The position numbers and the translations under genes were made by a program. From Shewanella sp. HN-41 (GTDB lineage: Bacteria > Pseudomonadota > Gammaproteobacteria > Enterobacterales > Shewanellaceae), in NCBI RefSeq assembly GCF_000217915.1, contig NZ_AFOZ01000046.1, positions 124,001 to 188,000 of the forward strand: a DNA stretch of 64,000 nucleotides. The letters are read 5' to 3'. The notes below the pieces were generated by a model, which saw only the letters and a list, made by a program, of their open reading frames with translations, made no database searches and was not told the origin of the DNA. Positions 9,013-17,965 of the stretch are shown here, piece by piece (the stretch's first letter is position 1; each line of letters starts with the position of its first letter).

Positions 9013-9844
9013 TATGCACACTTCGTTGCAGGTGCTTTTGCAAAACAACACCTTACCATCACTCTGCGCGGGCAGCGTCGCGCTCGTAGGCGCGGGTTGC
9101 GGTAGTTTGGGCAATCTAACATTGGCCGCACTGAAACTCATCGCCAGCGCCGAAGCCGTGGTTTTTGACGCGTTAGTCGATAGCGATATTTTAGTGCTGC
9201 TTCCCGAAACCTGTGAGCGGTATGACATGGGCAAGCGCGGCGGCAATGTCTCTGCGAGCCAAGATGCGATCAACCATAAATTGCTGGAGTTGGCACAGCG
9301 CGGCTTAAAGGTCTTGCGTTTAAAAGGCGGCGATCCTGGGGTCTTTGGCCGTGGTGGTGAAGAAGCATTATTTCTAGCGCGCCACGGGGTGAAAAGTCAG
9401 TTTATTGCAGGGGTTACCGCGGCGTTGGGTTGCGCCGCCTCGGCGGCAATCCCCTTAACCCATCGTGGGGTTGCCCGCTCTGTGACCTTAGTGACAGGCC
9501 ACCAGCAGGACGGTGAGACCACTCATCATTGGCGTACTTTGTTAGCACTGGGCAGCACTTTGGTGTTCTACATGGGCAAAGATCAGGCGCAAAAAATTGC
9601 CGCGTCCTTATTGCTTGCAGGCGCCGATGCCACATTGCCGATGGTATTTATCAGCGCAGGTTGCCGCGAGCAGCAACAGTTGTTTTACGCCACAGTCAGT
9701 ACAATGACTGCGGCCGCCAAGCAAATCCATACGGATGGCCCGACACTGATGATCTTGGGCGAAGTGGTCGCCGTTGGCAGTGAGTTACAACAGTTGCTGA
9801 CAGATATTGATAGCGGAGGACTACGCCATGCTGTCGCCGGTTAA
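9002..9844 (+). CDS. cobA: Uroporphyrinogen-III C-methyltransferase (SUMT)
   Basis: Makes precorrin-2 from uroporphyrinogen III using SAM, the first step to sirohaem, which NirB needs. The 280-residue protein has the family motifs VALVGAGCGSLGNLTL near residue 24, LRLKGGDPGVFGRGGEE near 104, and the central GVTAALGCAA and LTHRG blocks. No CysG-type dehydrogenase/ferrochelatase domain is fused, so precorrin-2 must be finished by another gene. I chose the ATG at 9002 because GGAGGA lies seven bases upstream; the ATG at 9014 would be too far from it. It overlaps the reductase gene by 11 bases and the next gene by 17. Confidence 0.93.
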   Translation: MQNNMHTSLQVLLQNNTLPSLCAGSVALVGAGCGSLGNLTLAALKLIASAEAVVFDALVDSDILVLLPETCERYDMGKRGGNVSASQDAINHKLLELAQRGLKVLRLKGGDPGVFGRGGEEALFLARHGVKSQFIAGVTAALGCAASAAIPLTHRGVARSVTLVTGHQQDGETTHHWRTLLALGSTLVFYMGKDQAQKIAASLLLAGADATLPMVFISAGCREQQQLFYATVSTMTAAAKQIHTDGPTLMILGEVVAVGSELQQLLTDIDSGGLRHAVAG

Positions 9845-11009
9845 TGTTGAATGCAATATCAGCGCCCGCGAACTGGTACATGCGCTGGCCGCTGGCCCTA
9901 AAAAAGCGCGCAGCTTAAACGTCAATGAGGCCCGTGCCATGGTGCATCTGTGGGCCAAGGGCGAAATGGATGATGTGCAATTTGGCTCACTGCTGCTCAT
10001 CATGCGTCATCGCGGTGAAACCGCCGATGAAGTTGCGGGAGCGGCATTGGCACTGCGGGATTTCAGTGTATTTACCAGTGTTCCAGAGCTGAATGCCACT
10101 TTAGATTGGCCCTGTTACGCGGGCAAACGTGAACAGTTTCCCTGGCTGCTATTTTCCGCCCTGCGCCTTGGTAAAAAAGGCCAACGCATTGTGCTCCATG
10201 GTGATGAATTGGCCTCGCCAAAGCGTAATCATGTCGGTGCCTTTGTGAAGCAAGTGGGGATTCCCGTTGCCATCGATGCCGCCAGCGCAGCCAAGGCCTT
10301 GGACGACCAAGGTGTCGTGTACATGGGCCTCGATAGCATGCTGCCATTATGGCCACGAATCCGCTCACTACACCGCATATTGGCGCTGCGCACATTACTC
10401 ACTCAGGCGGTGCGCTTCTTTAATCCTGCCAACTGCCGTTACGGTGTTCGAACCTACTTCCATCATGGGTTAGATGTGCATTACCAACAGGTGTTGGCGG
10501 CGATGGCCCCCCATTGCCCTGAGCTGGAATTGGTGATTTTTCGCGGTCATCAGGGTGAGGCGGAAATCAATCCACGGGTGGAGAGCGAACTACTGTTCTG
10601 CCGCAGCGGAACCGTGCAAGCCATGACCTTGCCCATCTGCGCACCAGAAGGTACGCAAGCCCAGTTACAACAGCTTGGCAGTGATGACGAAGTGCTCCAA
10701 CGCTTCACTCGCTGTGCACGTCCAGGTGCTGGCGATAATAGTCTGCAAGCAGCCACAGTTAACGCCACATTAGCCGTCATTCTGCTGTTACTTGGGCAAG
10801 AAAAGGACATCTGCACGGCCCTTAAACTCAGCTACGGCGGTAAAGTGGCAGCCAACCCGGCCATAGAAGCCCTGTGCCAAATGCTGGTTCAACAGGGATG
10901 CAGCAACGAATCCGAAGCCTTTCAATTGCTTCGCGCACAATCAATGCGTACTGGCATAGGGATGGAACAACTGGCAACACAACTGCTGGCGCAAGTCGCG
11001 GCAGCATAA
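9828..11009 (+). CDS. TrpD2/YbiB-like protein (anthranilate phosphoribosyltransferase fold)
   Basis: A 393-residue protein of the glycosyltransferase family 3 / TrpD-like fold: an N-terminal helical domain followed by a nucleoside-phosphorylase-like alpha/beta domain. It lacks the PRPP-binding glycine motif expected of true TrpD, so anthranilate transfer is unlikely. E. coli YbiB, a member of this paralogous family, binds nucleic acid. Relatives are annotated as 'glycosyl transferase family protein' and recur in nitrate assimilation clusters, where the role is unknown to me. The start is the ATG at 9828, preceded by CGGAGGA at seven bases; it overlaps cobA by 17 bases. Confidence 0.7.
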   Translation: MLSPVNVECNISARELVHALAAGPKKARSLNVNEARAMVHLWAKGEMDDVQFGSLLLIMRHRGETADEVAGAALALRDFSVFTSVPELNATLDWPCYAGKREQFPWLLFSALRLGKKGQRIVLHGDELASPKRNHVGAFVKQVGIPVAIDAASAAKALDDQGVVYMGLDSMLPLWPRIRSLHRILALRTLLTQAVRFFNPANCRYGVRTYFHHGLDVHYQQVLAAMAPHCPELELVIFRGHQGEAEINPRVESELLFCRSGTVQAMTLPICAPEGTQAQLQQLGSDDEVLQRFTRCARPGAGDNSLQAATVNATLAVILLLLGQEKDICTALKLSYGGKVAANPAIEALCQMLVQQGCSNESEAFQLLRAQSMRTGIGMEQLATQLLAQVAAA

Positions 11010-11036
11010 TGCTGAAAACGCCTACGGGCTCAGCAT
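11009..11036 (+). other. Hairpin with UACG-type loop at the end of the TrpD2-like gene
   Basis: ATGCTGA pairs with TCAGCAT, with an inner GCC/GGC stem closing a TACG loop. It begins at the last base of the stop codon of the TrpD2-like gene. It could stabilise the 3' end of the upstream message or be part of a leader for nirB. Confidence 0.35.
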
Positions 11037-11093
11037 CGGGACAGGCAATTTAACGGCTCGTCCAAATAAAATCGGGTAATTAATCATGGCAAT

Positions 11094-11137
11094 GGCGCCA
11101 CACTCCTAACAGAGGAGCGTGGCGCTATTTGTTTTTA
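11094..11137 (+). terminator. Terminator or attenuator hairpin before nirB
   Basis: GGCGCCACACTCCT (11094-11107) pairs with AGGAGCGTGGCGCT (11113-11126) over 14 positions with one mismatch and one G-U pair. The loop is five bases, and ATTTGTTTTTA follows. It sits 38 bases before nirB and inside what otherwise looks like one operon. It may therefore reduce read-through into nirBD or control it. Confidence 0.6.
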
Positions 11138-11174
11138 TAGCTTTAGAAATGGCAGCGAAAGCACGGGAGATCCT

Positions 11175-13727
11175 ATGTCAAACCTCAAACCCAAACTGGT
11201 TGTCGTCGGCAACGGCATGGTAGGCCACAACTTTGTTGAACAACTGTGCGAGCAGGGACTTCAACAGCAATTGGATGTACTGGTGATTGGCCAAGAGAAA
11301 CGTATGGCCTATGACCGTGTGCAGTTGTCGTCTTACTTTAAAGGTGCCAGCTTAGATGATTTAGCGCTCAGCACCCGCGAGCAATATGCCCAGTGGGGTG
11401 TCCAAGTCAAACTCGGTGTTGCTGTGGTGGGGATTGATACCGAGACCAAACAGCTCTTCTTGGCCGATGGTAGCCGCGAAGCCTACGACAAACTGGTGTT
11501 AGCAACAGGCTCCTATGGCTTTGTGCCGCCGGTGAATGGCGGTGAGCGTCCTGAGTGTTTGGTCTATCGCACCACTGACGATCTACTCGCCATTGAAGCA
11601 GCAGCAAAAAATGCCAAAACTGGTGTGGTGATTGGCGGAGGCTTACTCGGGCTAGAAGCCGCACATGCGCTCAAATTGTTGGGCTTAAAAACCCATGTCG
11701 TTGAGTTTGCGCCACAGCTGATGCCAGTGCAATTGGACGCCAAGGCCGGAGCACTGCTTAGCGCGAAAATTGCTGCCCTTGGGGTCGACATTCACACAAG
11801 CAAAGCCACAGAAGAAATTGTCGATGGTGAAACCGGACGGCTACGCCTGAAGTTCGCCGACGGCGAACAGCTGGATGCCGACATGCTAGTGTTCTCCGCA
11901 GGCATCCGCCCCTTTGACAATCTGGCCGGCGGCGCGGGTCTTTGTAAAGGCTCCCGCGGTGGTTTTGCGGTAGATAACTATTGCCAAACTTCAGTCAACG
12001 ATATCTACGCCATCGGCGAATGTGCCAGTTGGAATGATCGCATCTTCGGCCTAGTCGCCCCCGGCTACCAAATGGCTAAGGTGACCCTTGGACATATCGC
12101 CCAATCCCTCAAGCTAACCGATGCAGCGAGCGGCAGCTTCACCGGCGCCGATATGAGCACAAAACTTAAATTAATGGGCGTCGATGTGGCCGCTATCGGT
12201 AACAGCCGTGGTAGCGATACCAGCCGTTTTGTCGAATTAATGGACGAACCTGCGGGTATCTACAAAAAACTGTGGCTCAATGATGAGGGCAATGTCATCA
12301 CTGGCGCCCTGTTGGTGGGGGACACCAGTGACTATGGCACGCTGCTCAATCTGTATCTCGGCGGCCAAAAGATTGAAGGCAGTGTAGCGGCGCTGCTGCT
12401 ATCGGGTGATGCGCCTTCGCTGCCCAAATCCGAAAACGATCTTATCTGCTCCTGCCATCAGGTCAGTCGTGGCAACATCCTCAAAGCAGTGACTGCGGGT
12501 GCCCATAACTTAAGCGAAATCAAACGCTGCACTAAGGCGGCTTCAGGTTGTGGCGGTTGCGCCAATAGCGTACAGAAGGTGATCAACGAAGGCTTGGCAG
12601 CCCAAGGCGTTGAGGTGAGCAAGGCACTGTGCAGCCACTTCGATTACAGCCGTCAGGAACTGTTCCATCTTTGCCAGGTTGAAGGCATTAAGGACTTCGC
12701 TACCCTGCTCAAAAAACACGGTAAGAGCCATGTGCACGGCGTAGGTTGTAACACTTGTCAGCCGGCCGCAGCGTCAATTTTTGCCTCACTCTATAACGGC
12801 CACGTGTTGGCGGATAAACGCGATCAGCTGCAGGACACCAATGATGCCTTTCTCAGCAATCTTCAAAAGGACGGCACCTACTCAGTCGTGCCGCGTATCG
12901 CTGGTGGAGAAATCACCCCAGACAAGTTAATTGCCATAGGTGAAGTGGCTAAACGTTACGATCTCTACACCAAAATTACCGGCGGCCAACGTATCGATCT
13001 GTTCGGCGCCCAGCTCTCTGACCTGCCAAGTATTTGGGAAGAGCTGATTGCCGCAGGCTTTGAAACTGGCCACGCCTACGGCAAATCGCTGCGCACAGTG
13101 AAATCCTGCGTCGGCAGCACTTGGTGTCGCTACGGCGTGCAAAACTCGGTCAGCATGGCGATTGAATTAGAGAATCGCTACAAGGGACTGCGTTCCCCCC
13201 ACAAGTTGAAGATGGCCGTTTCAGGTTGTACCCGCGAATGCGCAGAGGCCCAAAGTAAAGATATTGGTGTGATTGCCACCGACAAGGGCTGGAACCTGTA
13301 TGTCTGTGGTAATGGCGGCATGAAGCCGCGCCATGCCGATCTATTTGCCAGCGATCTTAGCGACAGCCAACTGGTCGAACTCATCGACAAAGTACTGATG
13401 TTCTACGTGCGTACCGCCGACAAACTGCAACGCACCTCGGTGTGGCTTGAGAACCTCGAAGGCGGTTTGGACTACCTCAAGCAAGTCATTTTACAAGATT
13501 CACTCGGTATTGGTGCCGAGCTGCTGACCCAGATGCAAACCGTGGTCGACAGCTACCAATGCGAATGGAAAACCAGCGTCGAAAATCCTGAGCTTCGTGC
13601 TCGCTTCAATGAGTTTGTCAATCCGCAAGCTGCGCCAGTCAATGCACAGCTTAAGTACCAACGCATCCGGGAGCAACGGATCCCGGTGTCCATCGTCACA
13701 ACAGCAACCGAGGAGGAAACCCTATGA
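11175..13727 (+). CDS. nirB: NADH-dependent nitrite reductase, large subunit
   Basis: Cytoplasmic enzyme that reduces nitrite to ammonium with NAD(P)H. The 850 residues hold an N-terminal FAD/NAD-binding reductase domain (about 1-400), a BFD-type [2Fe-2S] domain (CSCHQVSRG at about 423, ending CGGCANSV), and a C-terminal sirohaem/4Fe-4S half with CVGSTWCRYG at about 645 and SGCTRECAEAQ at about 683. The latter two supply the four Cys ligands. The ATG has GGGAGA just upstream. Its end overlaps nirD in an ATGA. Sirohaem comes from the CobA product encoded two genes upstream. Confidence 0.96.
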   Translation: MSNLKPKLVVVGNGMVGHNFVEQLCEQGLQQQLDVLVIGQEKRMAYDRVQLSSYFKGASLDDLALSTREQYAQWGVQVKLGVAVVGIDTETKQLFLADGSREAYDKLVLATGSYGFVPPVNGGERPECLVYRTTDDLLAIEAAAKNAKTGVVIGGGLLGLEAAHALKLLGLKTHVVEFAPQLMPVQLDAKAGALLSAKIAALGVDIHTSKATEEIVDGETGRLRLKFADGEQLDADMLVFSAGIRPFDNLAGGAGLCKGSRGGFAVDNYCQTSVNDIYAIGECASWNDRIFGLVAPGYQMAKVTLGHIAQSLKLTDAASGSFTGADMSTKLKLMGVDVAAIGNSRGSDTSRFVELMDEPAGIYKKLWLNDEGNVITGALLVGDTSDYGTLLNLYLGGQKIEGSVAALLLSGDAPSLPKSENDLICSCHQVSRGNILKAVTAGAHNLSEIKRCTKAASGCGGCANSVQKVINEGLAAQGVEVSKALCSHFDYSRQELFHLCQVEGIKDFATLLKKHGKSHVHGVGCNTCQPAAASIFASLYNGHVLADKRDQLQDTNDAFLSNLQKDGTYSVVPRIAGGEITPDKLIAIGEVAKRYDLYTKITGGQRIDLFGAQLSDLPSIWEELIAAGFETGHAYGKSLRTVKSCVGSTWCRYGVQNSVSMAIELENRYKGLRSPHKLKMAVSGCTRECAEAQSKDIGVIATDKGWNLYVCGNGGMKPRHADLFASDLSDSQLVELIDKVLMFYVRTADKLQRTSVWLENLEGGLDYLKQVILQDSLGIGAELLTQMQTVVDSYQCEWKTSVENPELRARFNEFVNPQAAPVNAQLKYQRIREQRIPVSIVTTATEEETL

Positions 13728-14047
13728 GCTGGGAACGAGTATGTGATACCTCCGCATTGCCGGTAGGTAAAGGGATCGCGGCCTGGGTTGCCGGGCGTGC
13801 TATCGCGATATTCAACTTAGGGACACAGGGTGTTTACGCCTTGGATAACCGGGACCCTGCCAGCGGCGTTAGCCTGCTCGCGCGGGGGCAAGTATGTGAG
13901 TTGGACGGCGAGTTATACGTCTGCTCACCGCTGTATAAACAACACTATCGCCTGACAACTGGGGCGTGTTTGGAAGATCCACAGTTACGTGCTCAAAAAG
14001 TGGATATCCGTATTGATGAAGCCGGCGTTTGGCTGGCGGGAGCATAA
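13724..14047 (+). CDS. nirD: NADH-dependent nitrite reductase, small subunit
   Basis: A 107-residue Rieske-fold protein that partners NirB. As usual for NirD, the Rieske cluster ligands are missing: NRDP stands where Cys-X-His would be, and the second Cys-X2-His is also absent. It is therefore structural rather than an electron carrier. It overlaps nirB by four bases (ATGA), and the transporter gene starts three bases after its stop. Confidence 0.92.
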   Translation: MSWERVCDTSALPVGKGIAAWVAGRAIAIFNLGTQGVYALDNRDPASGVSLLARGQVCELDGELYVCSPLYKQHYRLTTGACLEDPQLRAQKVDIRIDEAGVWLAGA

Positions 14048-14049
14048 TC

Positions 14050-15519
14050 ATGAGTCAGGTAGAAAAATTCAATCTGTTTTCCTTCAAGGGCAAAATGAAA
14101 ATCATGCACCTGAGTTGGATGGCATTCTTCGTCTCATTTGTGGTGTGGTTTAATGCCGCGCCCTTGATGGGTCTGATCAGCGAAAGCCTAGGTCTGACTA
14201 AGGATGAGGTAAAAACACTTTTGATCCTCAACGTGGCACTGACCATTCCGGCGCGCGTGGTCATAGGTATGGTGACCGACAAGTTCGGCCCGCGCAAAGT
14301 CTACTCTGCACTGATGGTCATCTGCGCGCTACCCTGCTTTATGTTTGCTTTTGCCAACAACTTTACCCAGTTGGCTATTGCACGCTTCCTGCTGGGCTTT
14401 ATCGGCGCGGGGTTTGTGATTGGTATTCGAATGATCAGCGAATGGTTCCCGGCTAAAGAACTCGGCACCGCCGAAGGCATCTATGGTGGTTGGGGCAACT
14501 TCGGTTCCGCGGCGGCCGCATTCTCTTTGCCAGTGCTGGCGTTAGCCATCGGCGAGCCCTACGGTTGGCGCGTCGCCATCGCCTTAACTGGGGTGATGAG
14601 CATTGTGATTGGTGTGATCTACTATTTAGGCGCCAGTGACACCCCCAAGGGCTCAACTTACTTTAAGCCCAAAAAATCCGGCGCGATGGAAGTGACTAGC
14701 ACGGGCGACTTTTGGTTGTTACTGGTGATGAAAGTGCCCATGTACGCCACCTTGGGATTACTGTGCTGGAAGCTGTCACCTGGGGGCGTCAATATGCTCT
14801 CTAACACTCTGGTGTGGTTGATTGCAGCACTGCTTACCCTGTTACTGCTACTGGATTTTTACAAAACCTGGCAGGTTAACCATCACCTGTTCGACGAACC
14901 TGTGCCTGAGTTTGAGCGTTATCAGTTCAAGCAAGTTGCTGTGCTAAACGTGTTGTACTTCTCGACCTTTGGTTCTGAGCTGGCGGTAGTATCTATGTTA
15001 CCAATGTTTTTTGCCGAGACCTTTAGCCTAGGATTAGCACAGGCGGGGATGGTAGCGTCATCCTATGCCTTTATGAATCTGATGTCCCGCCCCGGCGGTG
15101 GCTGGATTTCTGACCGCTGCGGCCGTAAGTCAACCTTAATGATCCTGACGATGGGGCTCGCCGTAGGCTACTTCACTGTGGCGCAAATCGATGCCAGTTG
15201 GAGTTTACCAATGGCCGTCGTTGCTGTGATGGCTTGTTCTTTCTTCGTGCAAGCGGGTGAAGGCGCAGTATTTGCCGCGGTTCCGTTAATCAAACGCCGT
15301 TTGACCGGGCAGATTGCCGGAATGACGGGCGCTTACGGTAATGTGGGTGCGGTGTTCTTTTTAACTGTGTATTCACTGGTATCGGTGCAGGCATTCTTCT
15401 ACACCATAGCGGCATCAGCGTTGTTTGGTGTAGGCAGTTTACTGTTTATGCGTGAGCCTAAGGGTCATATGGCTGAAGTGGATGAACACGGCCAAGTCAC
15501 TCTCATTAGTGTCGGTTAA
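14050..15519 (+). CDS. Nitrate/nitrite transporter, NNP family (MFS)
   Basis: Inner-membrane importer of nitrate, 489 residues and about 12 membrane spans. Both glycine-rich nitrate signature stretches of the NarK/NrtP family are recognisable: GGWGNFGSAAAA in the first half and GAYGNVGAVFFLTVYS in the second. The A-type MFS loop motif (GMVTDKFGPRKV) is also present. I start it at the ATG at 14050, which has GGGAG seven bases upstream, rather than at a codon inside nirD. Pseudomonas calls the equivalent gene nasA; narK-like is equally fair. Confidence 0.92.
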   Translation: MSQVEKFNLFSFKGKMKIMHLSWMAFFVSFVVWFNAAPLMGLISESLGLTKDEVKTLLILNVALTIPARVVIGMVTDKFGPRKVYSALMVICALPCFMFAFANNFTQLAIARFLLGFIGAGFVIGIRMISEWFPAKELGTAEGIYGGWGNFGSAAAAFSLPVLALAIGEPYGWRVAIALTGVMSIVIGVIYYLGASDTPKGSTYFKPKKSGAMEVTSTGDFWLLLVMKVPMYATLGLLCWKLSPGGVNMLSNTLVWLIAALLTLLLLLDFYKTWQVNHHLFDEPVPEFERYQFKQVAVLNVLYFSTFGSELAVVSMLPMFFAETFSLGLAQAGMVASSYAFMNLMSRPGGGWISDRCGRKSTLMILTMGLAVGYFTVAQIDASWSLPMAVVAVMACSFFVQAGEGAVFAAVPLIKRRLTGQIAGMTGAYGNVGAVFFLTVYSLVSVQAFFYTIAASALFGVGSLLFMREPKGHMAEVDEHGQVTLISVG

Positions 15520-15554
15520 CAGGTAGCAGACAGTCTTTCACTGGGAGTCATGCA

Positions 15555-17342
15555 ATGAACCAAGCAGCTCAAGCAAGTGTGCCATCAACCGCCCAAGGCG
15601 AGCTTCCCCAAGCCCATGGCTTGCGGCTGCTTGTAGGTCAGTGCACAGAAGCGGGACTTAAACCTCGCAATGAAGATGCCATCGGTGTGCGTATGCCACA
15701 GGATGAGCTGCTGCACAGCAAAGGGATTGCTGCGGTGATTTGCGATGGTGTCAGTGCCGCCGAAGAGGGACAGCAGGCAGCTAGGGTGGCAGTGAGCAGT
15801 TTTCTCTCCGACTACTATTCGACGCCCCAAAGCTGGTCGGTCGAAACGGCCAGTCAACGGGTGCTTGCCGCCATCAATCAATGGTTGCTGGGACTGGGGC
15901 GGGATTACCGCGATGCCAGCCGCGGCTTTGTCTGTACCTTCAGCGCGGTCATCTTCAAATCATGCAGTCTACATTTGCTGCATGTTGGCGATGCCCGTGT
16001 ATACCTGTGGCGTAAGGGAGAACTGTCACGTCTCACCCGCGACCACTCCTGTGGCAGGGGGAACGGCCAAGGTGTGTTCCTCACCCGCGCGTTGGGATTA
16101 GCTCCCAAGCTTGAAATTGATTACAGCAGCTTATCCCTAGAGGAGGATGACGGCGTGCTGCTCGTGACAGATGGTATTTATGGCAATGTCCCCGACACTG
16201 TAATCGCCGCACACCTGCGCAATCATCCCACCCACGATGACAATGATTGTGAAAATCTGTGTCGTGCGTTGGTGTTACTGGCAATGGCGGCAGGCAGCGA
16301 CGATAACCTCAGTTGCCAATATCTGCGGGTTAAAAACTTACCTTCGATGGATAAAACCGATCTGTATTTGAGCCTCGCTAGCAAGCCTTTTCCACCACCA
16401 CTTGCCGTTGGACATCTGCTCGATGGCTACCGCGTAAAACAGATCATCCATGAGAGTGAACGCAGCCAAGTGTATCTAGTACAAGATACGGATGGCAGAT
16501 TTGCCTGCATGAAAACCCCTTCGGTGAATTATCTGGACGATGCGGCTTATATTGAACGCTTTATGCAGGAAAGCTGGATTGGCAGCCGCATTCGACATGG
16601 CAACGTGGTGGCATTGCTCGATCAACAAAAGCCCAAATCGGCACTCTATTATTTGACTGAGTATCTTCACGGTAAACCGCTGGATCAATGGCTGGCGGGA
16701 GAATGTTGCGATGCCGACACTACCCTGCATCTAGTAGCACAAATGGAAGCAGGGCTACGCGCCATGCATCGCCGTGAAATGATCCATCGCGATCTAAAGC
16801 CAGGCAATATCATGGTGACGGCTGATAAACACATCAAGTTGCTCGACTTTGGTTCTTGCTATGTAAAAGGTCTAGCTGAGATAGCGTCACCGTTGGAGCG
16901 CGATCATATACTCGGCACCGCCGATTACTCAGCGCCAGAACTGTTACTTGGCCATAGCGGAAATGTTCAGAGCGATCTGTTCTCGCTGGCCGTCATCACC
17001 TACGAGATGCTTGCTGGCAAATTGCCATTCTACGGTAAACAAGCCAGTTGCCGCAGCCCCAAGGATTTTGCCGCGCTTAAGTATCAACCCATCAATGAAT
17101 TAGCACCTAACGTGCCATCCTGGATGGACAATGCCCTGCGGCGCGCGCTCAGTATCGACCCACGGGCGCGGCAGATCGATAGCCATGAGTTTTTCCATGA
17201 GCTTTCTACCCCAGCGCGCGCGGCCAATTCTGGGCAATTTGTCCCCTTTATCCAGCGTGAGCCGCTACGTTTTTTTAAACTTATCTGCGGTGTGCAAAGC
17301 CTAGTCATCATACTGCTGTTGCTGCTCTGGCTTGGCAATTAA
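15555..17342 (+). CDS. PP2C phosphatase / Ser-Thr protein kinase fusion, membrane anchored
   Basis: A bifunctional 595-residue signalling protein. Residues 25-265 are a PP2C-like phosphatase with RNEDAIG, the metal-binding CDGVS, LLHVGDARVYLW, VTDGIYGN and GSDDNLS. Residues 295-555 are a eukaryotic-type kinase with IHRDLKPGNI (catalytic loop), LLDFGS (metal-binding DFG) and GTADYSAPE (activation segment). The glycine-rich loop is poor (HESERSQVYLV), but the Lys of ACMKTP is present. A single membrane span near 573-593 anchors it with both domains in the cytoplasm. It lies 35 bases after the nitrate transporter with GGGAG at 15543. Pseudomonas aeruginosa has a kinase in the same cluster, so a link to nitrate assimilation is plausible but its substrate is unknown. 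Confidence 0.85.
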   Translation: MNQAAQASVPSTAQGELPQAHGLRLLVGQCTEAGLKPRNEDAIGVRMPQDELLHSKGIAAVICDGVSAAEEGQQAARVAVSSFLSDYYSTPQSWSVETASQRVLAAINQWLLGLGRDYRDASRGFVCTFSAVIFKSCSLHLLHVGDARVYLWRKGELSRLTRDHSCGRGNGQGVFLTRALGLAPKLEIDYSSLSLEEDDGVLLVTDGIYGNVPDTVIAAHLRNHPTHDDNDCENLCRALVLLAMAAGSDDNLSCQYLRVKNLPSMDKTDLYLSLASKPFPPPLAVGHLLDGYRVKQIIHESERSQVYLVQDTDGRFACMKTPSVNYLDDAAYIERFMQESWIGSRIRHGNVVALLDQQKPKSALYYLTEYLHGKPLDQWLAGECCDADTTLHLVAQMEAGLRAMHRREMIHRDLKPGNIMVTADKHIKLLDFGSCYVKGLAEIASPLERDHILGTADYSAPELLLGHSGNVQSDLFSLAVITYEMLAGKLPFYGKQASCRSPKDFAALKYQPINELAPNVPSWMDNALRRALSIDPRARQIDSHEFFHELSTPARAANSGQFVPFIQREPLRFFKLICGVQSLVIILLLLLWLGN

Positions 17343-17642
17343 TGGCATTGAAAACAATGCAGAGTAATACCTCGTCTAAGTAGGCTTTTCAGCCACGCGC
17401 GTTTAGCGCGCAATAAATTGTTGAGACGAGAGCACAGGGATGCGAAATACCGTTTATCGTTTGTGATGTTCTTTGGGAAACGAGGATTAGTCATATATTT
17501 CTAGCGTATGCGGACAAGGTCCGTGATTGCGATGAAAAACTGGCGGTATTCGCTCCCAATGGCCAAGAGTATCCGTAAAAAGCCACTCTCTACGAAAATT
17601 GAATGGCTTACGATTATTTTGGCGAATGCTCAGGCCGAATCG
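17343..17642. other. Intergenic region between the nas cluster and accessory genes
   Basis: It holds small inverted repeats: GCATTG-AAAA-CAATGC at 17345-17360, and CTCGTCT (17371-17377) with AGACGAG (17424-17430) enclosing GCGCG/CGCGC at 17397-17411. None has a T-run, so I do not call a terminator. Plus-strand open frames from 17508 lack a ribosome binding site and overlap the better-supported minus gene. Confidence 0.4.
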
Positions 17643-17867
17643 CTATTTCGCTGTATCGGCATCCGCTTCGGTATCAGCACTGAATGCTACATTAATGCAA
17701 TTCAGTTGGAGATTACCCATGCTGGTAATGTCAAACAGATCTTCAGTGCTAGGGAGGTTCTCGAAGTGGACGGCGACACCCATCGAGACAGCAGAGCCAG
17801 CCAAAGCACTTGCAGAAGAGTTAGCCGCAGCTTGGATATACGCGATAATATTCATCGCCACACCCAT
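17643..17867 (-). CDS. Small acidic protein, family not recognised
   Basis: A 74-residue protein with an alanine/serine-rich N-terminal half (AAANSSASALAGSAVSMG) and an acidic tail (SADTEADADTAK). The ATG at 17867 has TGAGGA seven bases upstream, which is why I prefer it over plus-strand frames in the same place. It follows the receiver-like gene in the same direction and could be its operon partner. The composition faintly recalls RebB-type R-body proteins, but I cannot support that family. Confidence 0.5.
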   Translation of the reverse strand: MGVAMNIIAYIQAAANSSASALAGSAVSMGVAVHFENLPSTEDLFDITSMGNLQLNCINVAFSADTEADADTAK

Positions 17868-17965
17868 ATTAATTTCCTCACCTAGGATCGAAAGTTATTT
17901 AAATAGCGATAGAAATACAAGTCGTTTACTGGCCCTTTGCTATTAATCCTTGGGGCCAGCCGCTA

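Noticed and set aside
13724..14047. NirD as a Rieske electron carrier
   Set aside because: The cluster ligands are missing, as is normal for NirD.
17508..17946. Plus-strand open frames of 115-125 codons
   Set aside because: No ribosome binding site, and they lie antisense to a small gene with a good one.
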